DNA of 64,000 nt from Variovorax sp. 679. Lineage in GTDB: Bacteria; Pseudomonadota; Gammaproteobacteria; Burkholderiales; Burkholderiaceae_C. Shown in pieces: positions 43,877 through 53,326 of the stretch. The notes beneath the pieces are model-generated. The model ran no database searches. It was given only the letters and a program-made list of their open reading frames with translations, and was not told the DNA's origin. Position 1 is the first letter of the stretch. Every line of letters starts with the position of its first letter. A program made the translations under genes and the position numbers. Where the stretch lies: positions 1-64,000 of the forward strand of contig NZ_RXFS01000018.1 of assembly GCF_003952185.1 (NCBI RefSeq). The letters are read 5' to 3'.

Positions 43877-45433
43877 ATGCACTCCGCTGTTCAAGCCTCC
43901 ATGGAACGCAGCTTCGGCGCCATTGCCGATCTGGTCCGCCTCCACGCACTGCACACACCCGATCACGCCGCGCTCGCGGATGCCTCCCGCACGCTGGACT
44001 ACCGCGCGCTCGATGCGCTGATGGACCGCATCGCGGCCAGCCTGCAGCGCGACGGGCTCAAGGCGGGCGACGCCATCGCCATCTGCGCCTCGTCGTCGGT
44101 GAACTACGCGGCGGTGTTCCTGGGCGCGCTGCGCGCGGGCGTCGCGGTGGCCCCGCTGGCACCCGGCTCCACGCCCGCCAGCCTGGCCCGCATGATCGAG
44201 GATGCCGATGCGCGCATCCTGTTCAGCGATGCATCGGCCGCCGAGGTGATCGGGCCCGCGAAGGAAGGCGGCATCCCGCGCGTGGCGCTCGACGGCTCGC
44301 AGGTCGGCCGCGACATCGAAGGCTGGCTGGCGCCGGCCGGCGCGCAGCCCGAGGCCGTCGAGGTACAGCCGGGCTGGGCATTCAACATCATCTATTCGTC
44401 GGGCACCACCGGCGAGCCCAAGGGCATCGTGCAGGGCCACGGCATGCGCTGGGCCCATGTGCAGCGCGGCGCCAGGTACGAATACGGCCCCGAGACCGTC
44501 ACGCTGCTGTCGACGCCGCTGTACTCCAACACCACGCTGGTGGTGTTCTTCCCCACGCTGGCCTTCGGCGGCTGCGTGGTGCTGATGCCCAAGTTCGACG
44601 CGCTGGGCTACCTGCAGCTGGCGCAGCAGCGCCGCGTGACCCACACCATGCTCGTGCCGGTGCAGTACCAGCGGCTCATGGCGCATCCGCGCTTCGACGA
44701 GCACGACCTGTCTTCGTACAGGCACAAGTTCAGCACCAGCGCGCCCTTCAACGCCGCGCTGAAGGCCGACGTGCTCAAGCGCTGGCCCGGCGGGCTGGTC
44801 GAGTTCTACGGCATGACCGAGGGCGGCGGCACCTGCATCCTCGAAGCGCACCTGAACCCGACCAAGCTGCACACGGTGGGCCGGCCCGCCGAGGGCAGCG
44901 ACATCCGCCTGATCGACGAGGAAGGCAACGAGCTGCCGCGCGACAACACCGAAGCGGCCGGCGAGGTGGTTGGCCACTCGGCCGGCATGATGACCGGCTA
45001 CCACCGCCAGCCCGCGAAGACGCGCGAGGCCGAATGGTTCGACGCCACCGGCAAGCGCTTCATCCGCACCGGCGACGTGGGCCGCTTCGACGCAGACGGC
45101 TTCCTCACGCTGTTCGACCGCAAGAAGGACATGATCATCAGCGGCGGCTTCAACATCTACCCGAGCGACCTCGAGGCCGTGCTGCGTGGCCACGCCGCCG
45201 TGGCCGACGTGGCGGTGGTCGGCGTGCCGTCGGAGCAATGGGGCGAGACGCCGGTGGCCTTCGTGGTGCGCCGCGAGGGCGATGCCACCGGCGAAGACGA
45301 GCTGCTGCAGTGGGCCAACGCCCAGCTCGGCAAGACGCAGCGCCTGGCGCGGCTCGCCTTCATCGACGAGCTGCCGCGCAGCGCGATCGGCAAGGTACTC
45401 AAGCGCGAGTTGCGTGAACTCGTCGGCCGCTGA
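43877..45433 (+). CDS. AMP-binding acyl-CoA synthetase
   Basis: 518 residues of the acyl-adenylate superfamily; activates a carboxylic acid with ATP and then CoA. P-loop-like YSSGTTGEPKGIVQGHG (about residue 172), acceptor-pocket EFYGMTEGGG, and the hinge TGDVGRFDADGFLTLFDRKKDMI are clear; the last lysine motif SAIGKVLKREL completes the enzyme. The substrate chain length is not readable. The ATG at 43877 is used; an internal ATG at 43901 also fits. The downstream transporter gene begins 20 nt before its stop, suggesting shared transport and activation of an organic acid. Confidence 0.9.
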   Translation: MHSAVQASMERSFGAIADLVRLHALHTPDHAALADASRTLDYRALDALMDRIAASLQRDGLKAGDAIAICASSSVNYAAVFLGALRAGVAVAPLAPGSTPASLARMIEDADARILFSDASAAEVIGPAKEGGIPRVALDGSQVGRDIEGWLAPAGAQPEAVEVQPGWAFNIIYSSGTTGEPKGIVQGHGMRWAHVQRGARYEYGPETVTLLSTPLYSNTTLVVFFPTLAFGGCVVLMPKFDALGYLQLAQQRRVTHTMLVPVQYQRLMAHPRFDEHDLSSYRHKFSTSAPFNAALKADVLKRWPGGLVEFYGMTEGGGTCILEAHLNPTKLHTVGRPAEGSDIRLIDEEGNELPRDNTEAAGEVVGHSAGMMTGYHRQPAKTREAEWFDATGKRFIRTGDVGRFDADGFLTLFDRKKDMIISGGFNIYPSDLEAVLRGHAAVADVAVVGVPSEQWGETPVAFVVRREGDATGEDELLQWANAQLGKTQRLARLAFIDELPRSAIGKVLKRELRELVGR

Positions 45434-46550
45434 TACCGCCGGGGCGGCGACGGCGCCCGACCACGGCGGCGGCGGCAACGGCCTGCTGTGGGTGTTGGTT
45501 GCGGTGGCGGTGCTGTTCGCGTTCCTGCGCCCGCGCGCGCCGATGGACTGGCTGCGGCTGGTCGACTGGCAGACGGTGGGCGCGCTCACGGGGCTGCTGG
45601 CCATCACGCAGGGCGTGGAGCGCAGCGGCATGCTGCAGTCCGCCGCGCAGCGCCTGCTAGCGCGCACCCACAACCAGCGCAGCCTGGCGATGCTGCTGAC
45701 GGCCAGCGCGGCATTTCTCTCGGCGCTGGTCACCAACGACGTGAGCCTCTTCCTGCTGGTGCCACTCACGCGCGTGCTCGCCACGCAGGCGCACCTGCCG
45801 CTGGCGCGGCTGGTGGTGCTGCAGGCGCTGGCGGTGAACGCGGGCTCGGCGCTCACGCCCATCGGCAATCCGCAGAACCTGTACCTGTGGCACCGCTCGG
45901 GCGAGGGCTTCGTCGCCTTCATGGGGATGATGGGGCCGACGGTGGCGGTGATGCTGTTCTGGCTCTTCGTCGCGGTGTGGCTGCTGGTGCCGCGCACGCC
46001 CATCGAGCTGAAGCCCGAGGCCGAGGCGGCGCCGGTGCAGCCGCGCATGCTGGCACTGTCGGGCGTGCTGTTCGTCGGCTTCGTGGTCGCGCTGGACCGG
46101 CACTGGCTGCTGGCGGGGCTGGGCGTGGTGTTCGGCGTGTTCCTGGTGACGTACCCGCGCGTGCTGCGGGGCATCGACTGGGCGCTGCTCGCGATCATCG
46201 CGCTGATGTTCGTGGACCTGCGGCAGCTGGCGGAGCTGCCCGTGGTCGTCGCCCTGCTCGGCCACTGGCCGATCACCGAAGGCTGGCGCGCCTACCTCGC
46301 GGCCATCGTCACCTCGCAGTTCATCAGCAACGTGCCGGCCGCCATCCTGCTGGACGGCCACGTGCGCGACCTGCCGGCGCTGGCGGCCGGGGTGAGCGTG
46401 GGCGGCTTCGGCTGCGTGCTGGGCTCGCTGGCCAACCTGATCGCGCTGCGGCTCGCAAAGCTGCCGAACGGGCTGCGGGAGTTCCATCGCATCAGCATTC
46501 CGTTCCTGCTCGTGTGCGCGGCCTCGGCGCTGCTGCTGCGGCTGGGGTGA
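45414..46550 (+). CDS. SLC13/ArsB-type anion (dicarboxylate) transporter
   Basis: 378 residues with about ten membrane segments. Two family hallmarks are visible, ALVTNDVSLFLLVPLTRVL in the first half and SQFISNVPAAILLDG in the second, both of the ion-transporter superfamily (SLC13/ArsB/NhaD type). PIGNPQNLYLW is another conserved loop. A GTG at 45414 overlaps the synthetase stop by 20 nt and is chosen; a later GTG at 45489 is possible. Likely imports an organic anion used by the neighbouring acyl-CoA synthetase (inference). Confidence 0.82.
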   Translation: MNSSAADTAGAATAPDHGGGGNGLLWVLVAVAVLFAFLRPRAPMDWLRLVDWQTVGALTGLLAITQGVERSGMLQSAAQRLLARTHNQRSLAMLLTASAAFLSALVTNDVSLFLLVPLTRVLATQAHLPLARLVVLQALAVNAGSALTPIGNPQNLYLWHRSGEGFVAFMGMMGPTVAVMLFWLFVAVWLLVPRTPIELKPEAEAAPVQPRMLALSGVLFVGFVVALDRHWLLAGLGVVFGVFLVTYPRVLRGIDWALLAIIALMFVDLRQLAELPVVVALLGHWPITEGWRAYLAAIVTSQFISNVPAAILLDGHVRDLPALAAGVSVGGFGCVLGSLANLIALRLAKLPNGLREFHRISIPFLLVCAASALLLRLG

Positions 46551-46603
46551 CAGCAGCGGGGCTGCGGGCAGACAATCGACCTCTCCCTTCCCAGCCTCTT
46601 CCC

Positions 46604-47299
46604 ATGCACACGCCCGTCACGCACACCCTGGCCCTGCGCGACTACGGCCACTCGCACGGCAGCCACGCGCACGACCATTTCCAGGTGCTGATCGGCCTCG
46701 ACGGCGTGCTCGAGATCGAGGTGGAAGGCCGGGGCGCCGGCATTGCCGCCGGCGAGGCGCAGGTGGTCGCGCCGGGCGACCGGCACGATTTCAGCGCGCG
46801 CAGGCATGGCGCCGTGTGCCTGGTGCTCGACACCACGCAGCCTGCATGGGCCCGCTGCGCCGAGCGCGCGCCACCCGATTCGCCGCAGCTGCACACGCTC
46901 GCGCGCTACCTGGCGCAATGCATGAAGCAGCCGCAGGCTTCGGCCCTTGCCCTGCAGCACGGTCCCGCGCTGCTGCTGGAGGCCTGGAGCCCCGCGCCGG
47001 CGTCGCCATCCGATTCGCGCCGCCGCCGTATCGACTGGCCCCTGCTCGCCGACTGGGCACGGGCCCGCTGGCACGAGCCTTTGAGCGTGGCCGACCTGGC
47101 CGATGTCGCCTGCCTGAGCCCGAGCCAGTTCGCGCAGCGCTGCCGCGACGAACAGGGCGTGAGCGCGATGCACTGGCTGCGCTCGCTGCGGCTGGCGCAT
47201 GCACGCGAACTGCGGCTGGGCGGCATGAGCGTGGCGGAGACGGCCCGGCGCACGGGCTACCGCTCGCCATCGGCGCTCACGGCGGCCCTGCGGCGCTGA
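46604..47299 (+). CDS. AraC-family transcriptional regulator
   Basis: 231 residues. An N-terminal cupin-like sensor domain (HSHGSHAHDHFQVLIGL, GIAAGEAQVVAPGDRHDF) is followed by a helix-turn-helix pair: DLADVACLSPSQFAQRCRDEQGVSAM and the second helix in SVAETARRTGYRSPSAL. Size and order are those of small AraC/cupin regulators. It lies upstream of a DMT exporter gene; two 19-bp direct repeats just after its stop are candidate binding sites. Confidence 0.88.
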   Translation: MHTPVTHTLALRDYGHSHGSHAHDHFQVLIGLDGVLEIEVEGRGAGIAAGEAQVVAPGDRHDFSARRHGAVCLVLDTTQPAWARCAERAPPDSPQLHTLARYLAQCMKQPQASALALQHGPALLLEAWSPAPASPSDSRRRRIDWPLLADWARARWHEPLSVADLADVACLSPSQFAQRCRDEQGVSAMHWLRSLRLAHARELRLGGMSVAETARRTGYRSPSALTAALRR

Positions 47300-47316
47300 G
47301 GCTTCTTTCGGTTCGA

Positions 47317-47356
47317 GGACCGTCGTTCCGCGACGACGGACCGTCATTGCGCGACG
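47317..47356. promoter_or_regulatory. Two 19-bp direct repeats, candidate AraC-type operator
   Basis: Copies at 47317-47335 and 47338-47356 (GGACCGTCRTTSCGCGACG) match at 17 of 19 and start 21 bp apart, two helical turns. Each half can also form a short stem (CGTCG-CGACG and CCGTC-GACGG). They sit between the AraC regulator stop and the exporter start at 47,382. Spacing and placement fit a tandem AraC-family operator; a small attenuator stem is the alternative. Confidence 0.5.
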
Positions 47357-47381
47357 GCCGCATCGCGTAGCCTCGCCGTCC

Positions 47382-48221
47382 ATGCCATCGACCGCCTACG
47401 CCCTGATCGCCATCGCGCTGTGGACCACGCTCGCCTCGCTGGGCACTGCCCTGTCCCACCTGCCGCCCTTCCTGCTGACCGGACTGGCGCTCATCATCGG
47501 CAGCGTGCCGAGCTGGCCGCTGGTGCTGCGAGACCGTGCCGCCTGGAAGGTGCCGCCGCGCACGCTGGCGCTGGGCATCTACGGGCTCTTCGGCTATCAC
47601 TTCCTGCTGTTCATCGCGCTGCGCTACGCACCACCGGTCGAGGCCAACCTGGTCAACTACCTCTGGCCACTGCTGATGGTGGTGCTGGCGCCGGTGCTGC
47701 TGCCGGGCGTGTCGCTGCGGCCGCTGCACCTGGTGGCGGGGCTGCTGGGCTTCGCGGGCGCGGCGGCGGCGATCCTCGGGGCGGGCGGCGGCACGATGTC
47801 CTTCGACGGTTATCGAGGCTTCCTGCCGGCGCTGGCCTCGGCTTTCGTGTGGGCGAGCTATTCGCTGTGGACGAAGCGCGTGCCGGCCTTCCCGACCTCG
47901 GCGATCGGCCTGTTCGGGCTGGTCTCGGGCGCGCTCTCGCTCGTCTGCCACGCGGTGCTGGAGCCCTCGGTGGCGCTGTCGGGCCGCGACTGGCTGCTGC
48001 TGGTGCTCTGCGGCCTCGGCCCGCTGGGCGCGGCCTTCTTCGTGTGGGACATGGCGCTCAAGCGCGGCGACGCGCGGCAGATCGGCATCCTGAGCTACCT
48101 CACGCCGCTGGGCTCGACGGCGCTGCTGCTGCTCGTGACCGGGCGGCCGCTGACCTGGACCATCGTGCTCGCGGCCTGGCTCATCATCTCGGCGGCGGTC
48201 ATGGGCACCCGCGCGCGCTGA
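47382..48221 (+). CDS. EamA/DMT-family exporter
   Basis: 279 residues with ten hydrophobic segments in two EamA repeats. The first half contains FGYHFLLFIALRYAPPVEANLVNYLWPLL, and the second AFVWASYSLWTKRVPAFPTSAIG with GPLGAAFFVWDMALKRGDARQIG, close to the aromatic amino-acid exporter (YddG) type. A function in metabolite or amino-acid export is likely; the substrate is not readable. The gene follows the AraC regulator in the same direction. Confidence 0.88.
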   Translation: MPSTAYALIAIALWTTLASLGTALSHLPPFLLTGLALIIGSVPSWPLVLRDRAAWKVPPRTLALGIYGLFGYHFLLFIALRYAPPVEANLVNYLWPLLMVVLAPVLLPGVSLRPLHLVAGLLGFAGAAAAILGAGGGTMSFDGYRGFLPALASAFVWASYSLWTKRVPAFPTSAIGLFGLVSGALSLVCHAVLEPSVALSGRDWLLLVLCGLGPLGAAFFVWDMALKRGDARQIGILSYLTPLGSTALLLLVTGRPLTWTIVLAAWLIISAAVMGTRAR

Positions 48222-48297
48222 ATCAGGCTGTATCCGAAGCGGCGGCTTCATTTTTTGTGGCTAGAGTGGAGGCTCAGGAAAAAAGGAGCCAACCCAC

Positions 48298-48615
48298 ATG
48301 GACGACAAGAACAGGGATTTCGAGATCACGCCCAAGCTGGTGTTCGACCTGAACCTGGCGCTGTACCTCGACCTGGTGGCCGCGCTGGAGGGCGCGGGCG
48401 CCGTCACCTACCGCCAGATGGCGGCCCGGGTGCTCAACATCAGCATGGATGCCCGCGGCGACGGCGAAAACGGCCTGTCGACGGTGCTCGAAGGCATCGC
48501 CCGGGGCTTCGCGGGCCATGGCGACGGCCTGTCGATCGAGCTGCTGAAGGCCGCGCGCAGCCTGCGCGAGGACGACGCGCTGGGCGACATCCCGCTGCGG
48601 CCCGACCTGGGCTGA
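48298..48615 (+). CDS. Hypothetical protein, 105 aa
   Basis: I do not recognise this protein. It is soluble, acidic and mostly helical (FDLNLALYLDLVAALEG, VLEGIARGFAGHGDGLSIELLKAARSLR), with no signal peptide. AGGAG lies nine nt before the ATG, and codon use matches the host, so it is likely expressed. Its 3' end converges with the fimbrial adhesin gene 14 nt away. Confidence 0.7.
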   Translation: MDDKNRDFEITPKLVFDLNLALYLDLVAALEGAGAVTYRQMAARVLNISMDARGDGENGLSTVLEGIARGFAGHGDGLSIELLKAARSLREDDALGDIPLRPDLG

Positions 48616-48629
48616 ACGCCGGCTACTTG

Positions 48630-49646
48630 TTACTTGTAGTCGAGGGTGAAGGTGGCGGTGCCGTCCGCGCGCCCCGGCGTCACCTTGTCGGCGGTCTGGT
48701 AGTAGCGCGCGGTGTAGGGCAGCACATAGTCGCCGTCCTTCGACGGCCCGACCAGCGCCTCGTCGCCGAACTTGACCGGCAGGCTCTGGTTGTCCACCAC
48801 CTGGATGCCCACGCCGGTCGCGGTGCCCGTGCCGCCCTGGGTGATCTTCAGCACCCCTTGCACGTTCGACGGGTCCGGCGTGGCGTCCATGCGCAGGTAG
48901 ACGGTGTTCTGCGCGTTCTGCCCGGCCTTGCAGTTGAGCTTGATGTTGAACTTGCGATCGCCCGCGGTCGTGTCCTTGCCCTTGAAGCTGCTCTGGGGCA
49001 CCTTGCCGAAATCCACCGTGATGTTGCGCGAGCCCAGGTCCACCGAGCACGAGGGCGTGATGATGGTGATGCCCTCGCCCAGCAGGTTCGTCGTGAGCAC
49101 CGACTTGCTGTCCGCCACGCTGTAGTACTGCGTGTAGGTGCCCTGGGCCAGCGGGCCGTTGCCCGTCACGGCCGCGATCTTGAAAAGCTCCACCTGGAAG
49201 CGGGAAGCCTCGTTGAAGTCGCCGAAATCCGTAGTGGTCGAGCGATCGTGCGGGTAGTAGTTGACCGCGGTCTGGTCGAAGTAGCGCGACAGCCGGATGC
49301 CGACGCCGGGCACGTTGGTGGTGTACACGTGGTCGTAGCCCGCCACGGGGGAGCCCTGCAGCATGACGCCCTTGACGTTGCCGCCGCCCGAGCAGGTCCA
49401 CGGCTTGTTGGTGGTGCCCGTCAGCGGCAGCGGGAAGAGCTGGCTCTTGAACATGGTGCCGACGGCGGCATCGTTCGGGATGATGACCCGGCCCATCGCC
49501 ATGTTGACGGTCTTCTCGATGTAGCCCGGCGTCACGTAGCAGGCGGCGCGCGCGGCCTGCGCGCCGAGCAGCAGCGCGAGGGCCCCGAGAGCCGGAAAGG
49601 CGAGGCGCGCGAACTTCAGCGCTCCGGATGCATGGCTGCGGCTCAT
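48630..49646 (-). CDS. Fimbrial tip adhesin, two-domain chaperone-usher type
   Basis: 338 residues. Signal peptide ending ARAA before CYVTPGYIEK. The N-terminal lectin-like domain (about residues 36-190) contains a long receptor-binding beta fold I cannot name; the C-terminal pilin domain begins near IITPSCSVDLGSRNITVDFG and ends with the donor-strand pattern TATFTLDYK. Length and order match FimH-type adhesins. The ATG overlaps the usher stop by ATGA. Receptor specificity is unknown. Confidence 0.85.
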   Translation of the reverse strand: MSRSHASGALKFARLAFPALGALALLLGAQAARAACYVTPGYIEKTVNMAMGRVIIPNDAAVGTMFKSQLFPLPLTGTTNKPWTCSGGGNVKGVMLQGSPVAGYDHVYTTNVPGVGIRLSRYFDQTAVNYYPHDRSTTTDFGDFNEASRFQVELFKIAAVTGNGPLAQGTYTQYYSVADSKSVLTTNLLGEGITIITPSCSVDLGSRNITVDFGKVPQSSFKGKDTTAGDRKFNIKLNCKAGQNAQNTVYLRMDATPDPSNVQGVLKITQGGTGTATGVGIQVVDNQSLPVKFGDEALVGPSKDGDYVLPYTARYYQTADKVTPGRADGTATFTLDYK

Positions 49647-52297
49647 TCCGCTCCCTTCGGTTGCACGGCGTCCGGCCCGATGGCGGCGCACTGGCCGTTC
49701 AGCTCGCGGATCGGCGGCGGGTTCTTTTCGTCGGGCAGGCTGTAGGGCACGACGCACTGGTCGGCCGGGCCCTGGCCCCATCGCACGGTCAGCCGCCCGC
49801 TGTTGCCCGCACCGGTCACGAAGGCCTGGCCCTCGGGGCCGACGATGCCGACCTCCTGGCCCGCCTCGTTCTCGATCTTCGAGCCCAGCGGCAGCACGCG
49901 GCCCTTGCGGTCGGTGAGCACCATCAGCAGGCGGAAGCCCACCGAGGTCTCGAACCTGGCGACCACCACGGCGCCGCGCGTGGGCACCACCTCGGTCGCG
50001 GCGTTCTTCACTTCCACCGTGTCGCCGAGGTCCCCGGTGCGGATCGCCACGCGGTTGAGCCGGTACGGCGTCATGTTGGGAATGACCGCGTTGCCGGCCC
50101 AGTCGGTCGCCACGCCGGGCCGGGACTCGAAGCCCACGCCCTGCGCCTTCGGCGCCTGCACCAGCACAACGGTTTCGCCCAGCGGCTGCGACGCCGTGAC
50201 GCCGCCGCCATGGAACAGCAGCCCGCCGGCGACGCCGACGGTGCTCTGGCCGTAGCCGCGGCCCTGCGAGTAGCCGAGGTCCAGCCGGCCGACGGACGAC
50301 AGGTAGCTCGCGCTCGCGCTGGCGCCGCTGCCTGCGCCCTGGTTCGCATTGCTGGCGGTGACGTTGTAGGTCAGGCGGCTGTCGTCGAAGGCCGAGCCGT
50401 AGACGCTGGCCTGCTGGTTGAGGCGGCCGGTGCTGTCGCGGTTGACGGCGTACTGCGCGCTGGCGCGGGTGTCGCCCAGCGGGATGCTCAGCGTGAACAT
50501 CAGCTGGCGCACCGGTGCCCGGTTCAGGCTGGTGGTGTAGTTGTAGTAGACGCTGTAGCCGAACTGCCTGTAGTTGCCCGAGTAGCCGACCTGCACCAGC
50601 CTCTCTTTCGCGCTGGTGCCCCAGTAGCTCTGCTGGCGGGCCGACGCGAACACGCTGCCCCAGTCCTTGATCTGCTGCGAGACCTCGAAGCGGATCTCGT
50701 TGCGGCGGCTGTTGAAGGACTCGAAGGGCAGCAGGTCCTGCATCTGCACCGCTTCCTGGAAGGTGCGGAAGCCGCTGGTCGAGTAGCGGTAGCCCGCCAC
50801 GCGGAAGTTGGTGCCCGACGAGAGGATGGCCTTCGAGTAGAGGAAGCGCAGCGACTGCCCGTTGAAGATCCTCTCGCCATTGACCGGGGTCCGGTCGGTG
50901 GTGCGCGCGGCCGAGAGGTCGACCGACACCGCGCCGAAGTCCTTCATGTTCTTGCCCAAGCCCACCAGCACCGACTGGTAGATGTTGGCCGCCAGCAGGC
51001 CGCCGTAGAGCGTGAACTCGTTGCCCAGGCCGCGTGCCAGCGTCGCCTGCACGAAGGTGGGCTGCGTCAGCGTGGGACGACTTCCGGCGGTCGTGGTGCC
51101 GAAGTAGTTGTTGCGGTACTTGCCCACGGTGGCCGAGTAGCGCCAGGTGCCTTCGCGCAGCAGCGTCGGCACTGCGGAGAAGGCCTGGGTGTACTTGATC
51201 TCGCGGCCGTCGGCCTCGGTGATGGTGACCTCGATGTCGCCGCTCGAGACGGTCGGGTAGAGGTCGTCGATCACGAACGGACCCGGCGCCACGAAGGTGC
51301 TGTAGATCACGTAGCCGTTCTGCCGGACCGTGACGCGCGCGTTGGTCTGCGCCACGCCGCGCACGGTGGGCGCATAGCCCTGCTGGCTGTCGGGCAGCAT
51401 CGCGTCGTCGGAGGCCAGCTGCACGCCGCGGAAGGGCACGCTGTCGAAGAAGTTGCCGGGCGTGTTGCCGTCGCCGATCAGCAGGCTGCCCTTGATCGGG
51501 GCGATGTCGCGCTGCGCATAGGTGCTGATGCCCTGCCAGCGGCTCTGGCCATCGATGCCCCTGTTGTAGGTGGAGTAGTGGCGAAAGCGCCAGTCCTCGT
51601 AGTTGAAGCCGGCGCGCAGGCCCGCGAACAGCGTGTTGCGCTGCAGGGTCTTGTTCGTGTCGGCGAAGGGATTGCCGTCGAAGGCGCTCTGCGGCGTCGC
51701 GAACGGATTCACGTCGTTGCGGTACTTGTCGCCGCTGTAGCGCGCGAAGTTGAGCTGGTAGTCCAGCATGCCGGCGGTGATGCCCCTGCTCCATTTCTCG
51801 GGGCCGACCGCGCCGCGCGCCGAGCGCTTCAGCGCCGCCTGCGGGATGCTCACGAACAGGCGCTGCCTGCCGGCGTCGTAGCTGTACCTGGCTTCAGGAC
51901 TGATGGCGGAAAGGTCGATGCAGGCGTCGTCGGGTGCATTCACCAGCGCGGCGAACACCGCCACGTTGACGCCCCAGTCGTCGAGCATGCCGCGCGTGAT
52001 GCAGGGCTCGGCGTCGTTCCTGCCTTCCCTGTCGACGAAGCGGATCTCGGTCTGGCCGGTGCCGCGTTCGTTGAGCGACACGTCGACCATGTACTTGCCC
52101 GCGAGCACGCGGTTGCCGAACGAGAAGAGCGACAGGTCGGCGTGGGGCTGGTCGCCGCCGATGTTCAGGAATTCCTCGTTGAAGCTGGAGCCGGCCAGCT
52201 GCTGCGACTGCTGCTGCGCGTGGCCGGCCGCACCCAGCGCGCCCAGCATGGCCGCGCACAGGGTGAGCCGGAACGGGGCAGGCAGGCGGCAGCGCAT
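49643..52297 (-). CDS. Fimbrial outer-membrane usher protein (FimD family)
   Basis: 884 residues; outer-membrane secretion and assembly pore for fimbriae. Signal peptide, then SSFNEEFLNIGGDQPHADLS (N-terminal chaperone-subunit binding), a 24-strand barrel with a plug, GYAPTVRGVAQTNARVTV and IDDLYPTVSSGDIEVTITEADG as usher hallmarks, and a C-terminal PapC-like domain (LPLGSKIENEAGQEVGIVG). The ATG at 52297 begins the signal peptide; the longer frame upstream is antisense-like. Confidence 0.95.
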   Translation of the reverse strand: MRCRLPAPFRLTLCAAMLGALGAAGHAQQQSQQLAGSSFNEEFLNIGGDQPHADLSLFSFGNRVLAGKYMVDVSLNERGTGQTEIRFVDREGRNDAEPCITRGMLDDWGVNVAVFAALVNAPDDACIDLSAISPEARYSYDAGRQRLFVSIPQAALKRSARGAVGPEKWSRGITAGMLDYQLNFARYSGDKYRNDVNPFATPQSAFDGNPFADTNKTLQRNTLFAGLRAGFNYEDWRFRHYSTYNRGIDGQSRWQGISTYAQRDIAPIKGSLLIGDGNTPGNFFDSVPFRGVQLASDDAMLPDSQQGYAPTVRGVAQTNARVTVRQNGYVIYSTFVAPGPFVIDDLYPTVSSGDIEVTITEADGREIKYTQAFSAVPTLLREGTWRYSATVGKYRNNYFGTTTAGSRPTLTQPTFVQATLARGLGNEFTLYGGLLAANIYQSVLVGLGKNMKDFGAVSVDLSAARTTDRTPVNGERIFNGQSLRFLYSKAILSSGTNFRVAGYRYSTSGFRTFQEAVQMQDLLPFESFNSRRNEIRFEVSQQIKDWGSVFASARQQSYWGTSAKERLVQVGYSGNYRQFGYSVYYNYTTSLNRAPVRQLMFTLSIPLGDTRASAQYAVNRDSTGRLNQQASVYGSAFDDSRLTYNVTASNANQGAGSGASASASYLSSVGRLDLGYSQGRGYGQSTVGVAGGLLFHGGGVTASQPLGETVVLVQAPKAQGVGFESRPGVATDWAGNAVIPNMTPYRLNRVAIRTGDLGDTVEVKNAATEVVPTRGAVVVARFETSVGFRLLMVLTDRKGRVLPLGSKIENEAGQEVGIVGPEGQAFVTGAGNSGRLTVRWGQGPADQCVVPYSLPDEKNPPPIRELNGQCAAIGPDAVQPKGAE

Positions 52298-52317
52298 GGC
52301 AATCGGCCCTGGCGTCT

Positions 52318-53097
52318 TCAGCGCTTGGCGCCGTCGGCGGGCGGCGGGGTGACCGTCTCGACCGTCACCGCCACGGGCTCGGCGCCCGCCGGCACCTGCA
52401 CGCGCTCCTCGGGCGTCTCGCCGCCGTAGTCGTTGAGCGTGGTGTAGCCGACCTGCACCGCCTGCGGCGCCTTCACCGCGCCCAGCGGGTACGTCACTTC
52501 GCCGAACGGCGGCACCATGTCGGCGTTGATGAGCTGCTGGCCATTGTTGACGTTCAGCGCGGTGAAGGTCACGTGGTAGGCCGTGGGGTTGGCGATCTTC
52601 AGCACCGCGCCCTGCCCCTGCGCGCCGGCACTCACCGCCCACTTGAGCTGGCCGCGCGACTGGTCGGACTTGCCCTGCAGTCCCGAGGGCCGGTAGAACA
52701 CCTTGATGCGGCTGCGCACCGCGATCTGGAGGACGTTCTCCTCCTTCGACTTCTCGGGGATCTCCTTGACGTTGAGCCAGAACACCGACTCGCGGTCCGC
52801 CGGCAGCTCGCCGGCCGTGCGCATGATGCGCAGGATGTTCTCCATGCCCGGATCGAGCCGCGACAGCGGCGGCGTGACGAGCAGCGGGGTCTTGTTCCTG
52901 CCTTCACCCGCATCGATCCAGCTCTGCACCACGTAGGGCGAGACGCCGGTGTTCTTCACCGGAATGGAGGCTTCGCGGTCCTTCTCGCCGAGGATCACGC
53001 GGGTGCCGCCGAGCATCACGCCCGCGCCGGCCGGCCACTGCAGGCCCAGCATCAGCAGGATGGCGAAAGCCCATCGGAAGCGGTTGTTGCTGCACAT
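52318..53097 (-). CDS. Fimbrial periplasmic chaperone (FimC/PapD family)
   Basis: 259 residues. Signal peptide then GVMLGGTRVILGEKDREASIPVKN, the PapD strand A-B region. Family marks follow: PPLSRLDPGMENILRIMRTAGELP, ESVFWLNVKEIP and NPTAYHVTFTALNVN. It holds subunits in the periplasm and donates a beta strand until transfer to the usher. A C-terminal Pro/Glu-rich tail of about 30 residues is slightly long. The ATG at 53097 gives a signal peptide; the upstream reading does not. Confidence 0.95.
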   Translation of the reverse strand: MCSNNRFRWAFAILLMLGLQWPAGAGVMLGGTRVILGEKDREASIPVKNTGVSPYVVQSWIDAGEGRNKTPLLVTPPLSRLDPGMENILRIMRTAGELPADRESVFWLNVKEIPEKSKEENVLQIAVRSRIKVFYRPSGLQGKSDQSRGQLKWAVSAGAQGQGAVLKIANPTAYHVTFTALNVNNGQQLINADMVPPFGEVTYPLGAVKAPQAVQVGYTTLNDYGGETPEERVQVPAGAEPVAVTVETVTPPPADGAKR

Positions 53098-53270
53098 AAG
53101 AGAAGAAATCCTCGGTCCGGGTCGAACGCATGAAGGACGTGGAACACGCGAACCCGGCGCGACGGCGCGCATTGCGGCGCCATCGGAAAAATGCGGGAAG
53201 AAAGGGAATGCCGGCGCCTGCGGGGACGTGGAGTCCGGAGGCGGCGCCGGGCATTGGCGGCATCACCGGC

Positions 53271-53302
53271 CGGCCCGAAGCGGCGGGCGCTTCGGCGGGC
53301 CG
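53271..53302. terminator. GC-rich stem-loop between pilin and chaperone genes
   Basis: A 12-bp stem (53271-53282 with 53288-53302, one small bulge) lies about 25 nt after the pilin stop. No U-tract is present. Such a stem would stabilise the pilin message or attenuate downstream genes, giving an excess of the major subunit. The rest of the 229-bp gap (53,098-53,326) shows nothing else. Confidence 0.45.
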
Positions 53303-53326
53303 TGGATGCCGCGGGACGGCGGCTGC

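Noticed and set aside
49628..52429. 933-aa open frame opposite the usher gene
   Set aside because: Shadow of a GC-rich gene; the opposite strand has clear FimD motifs.
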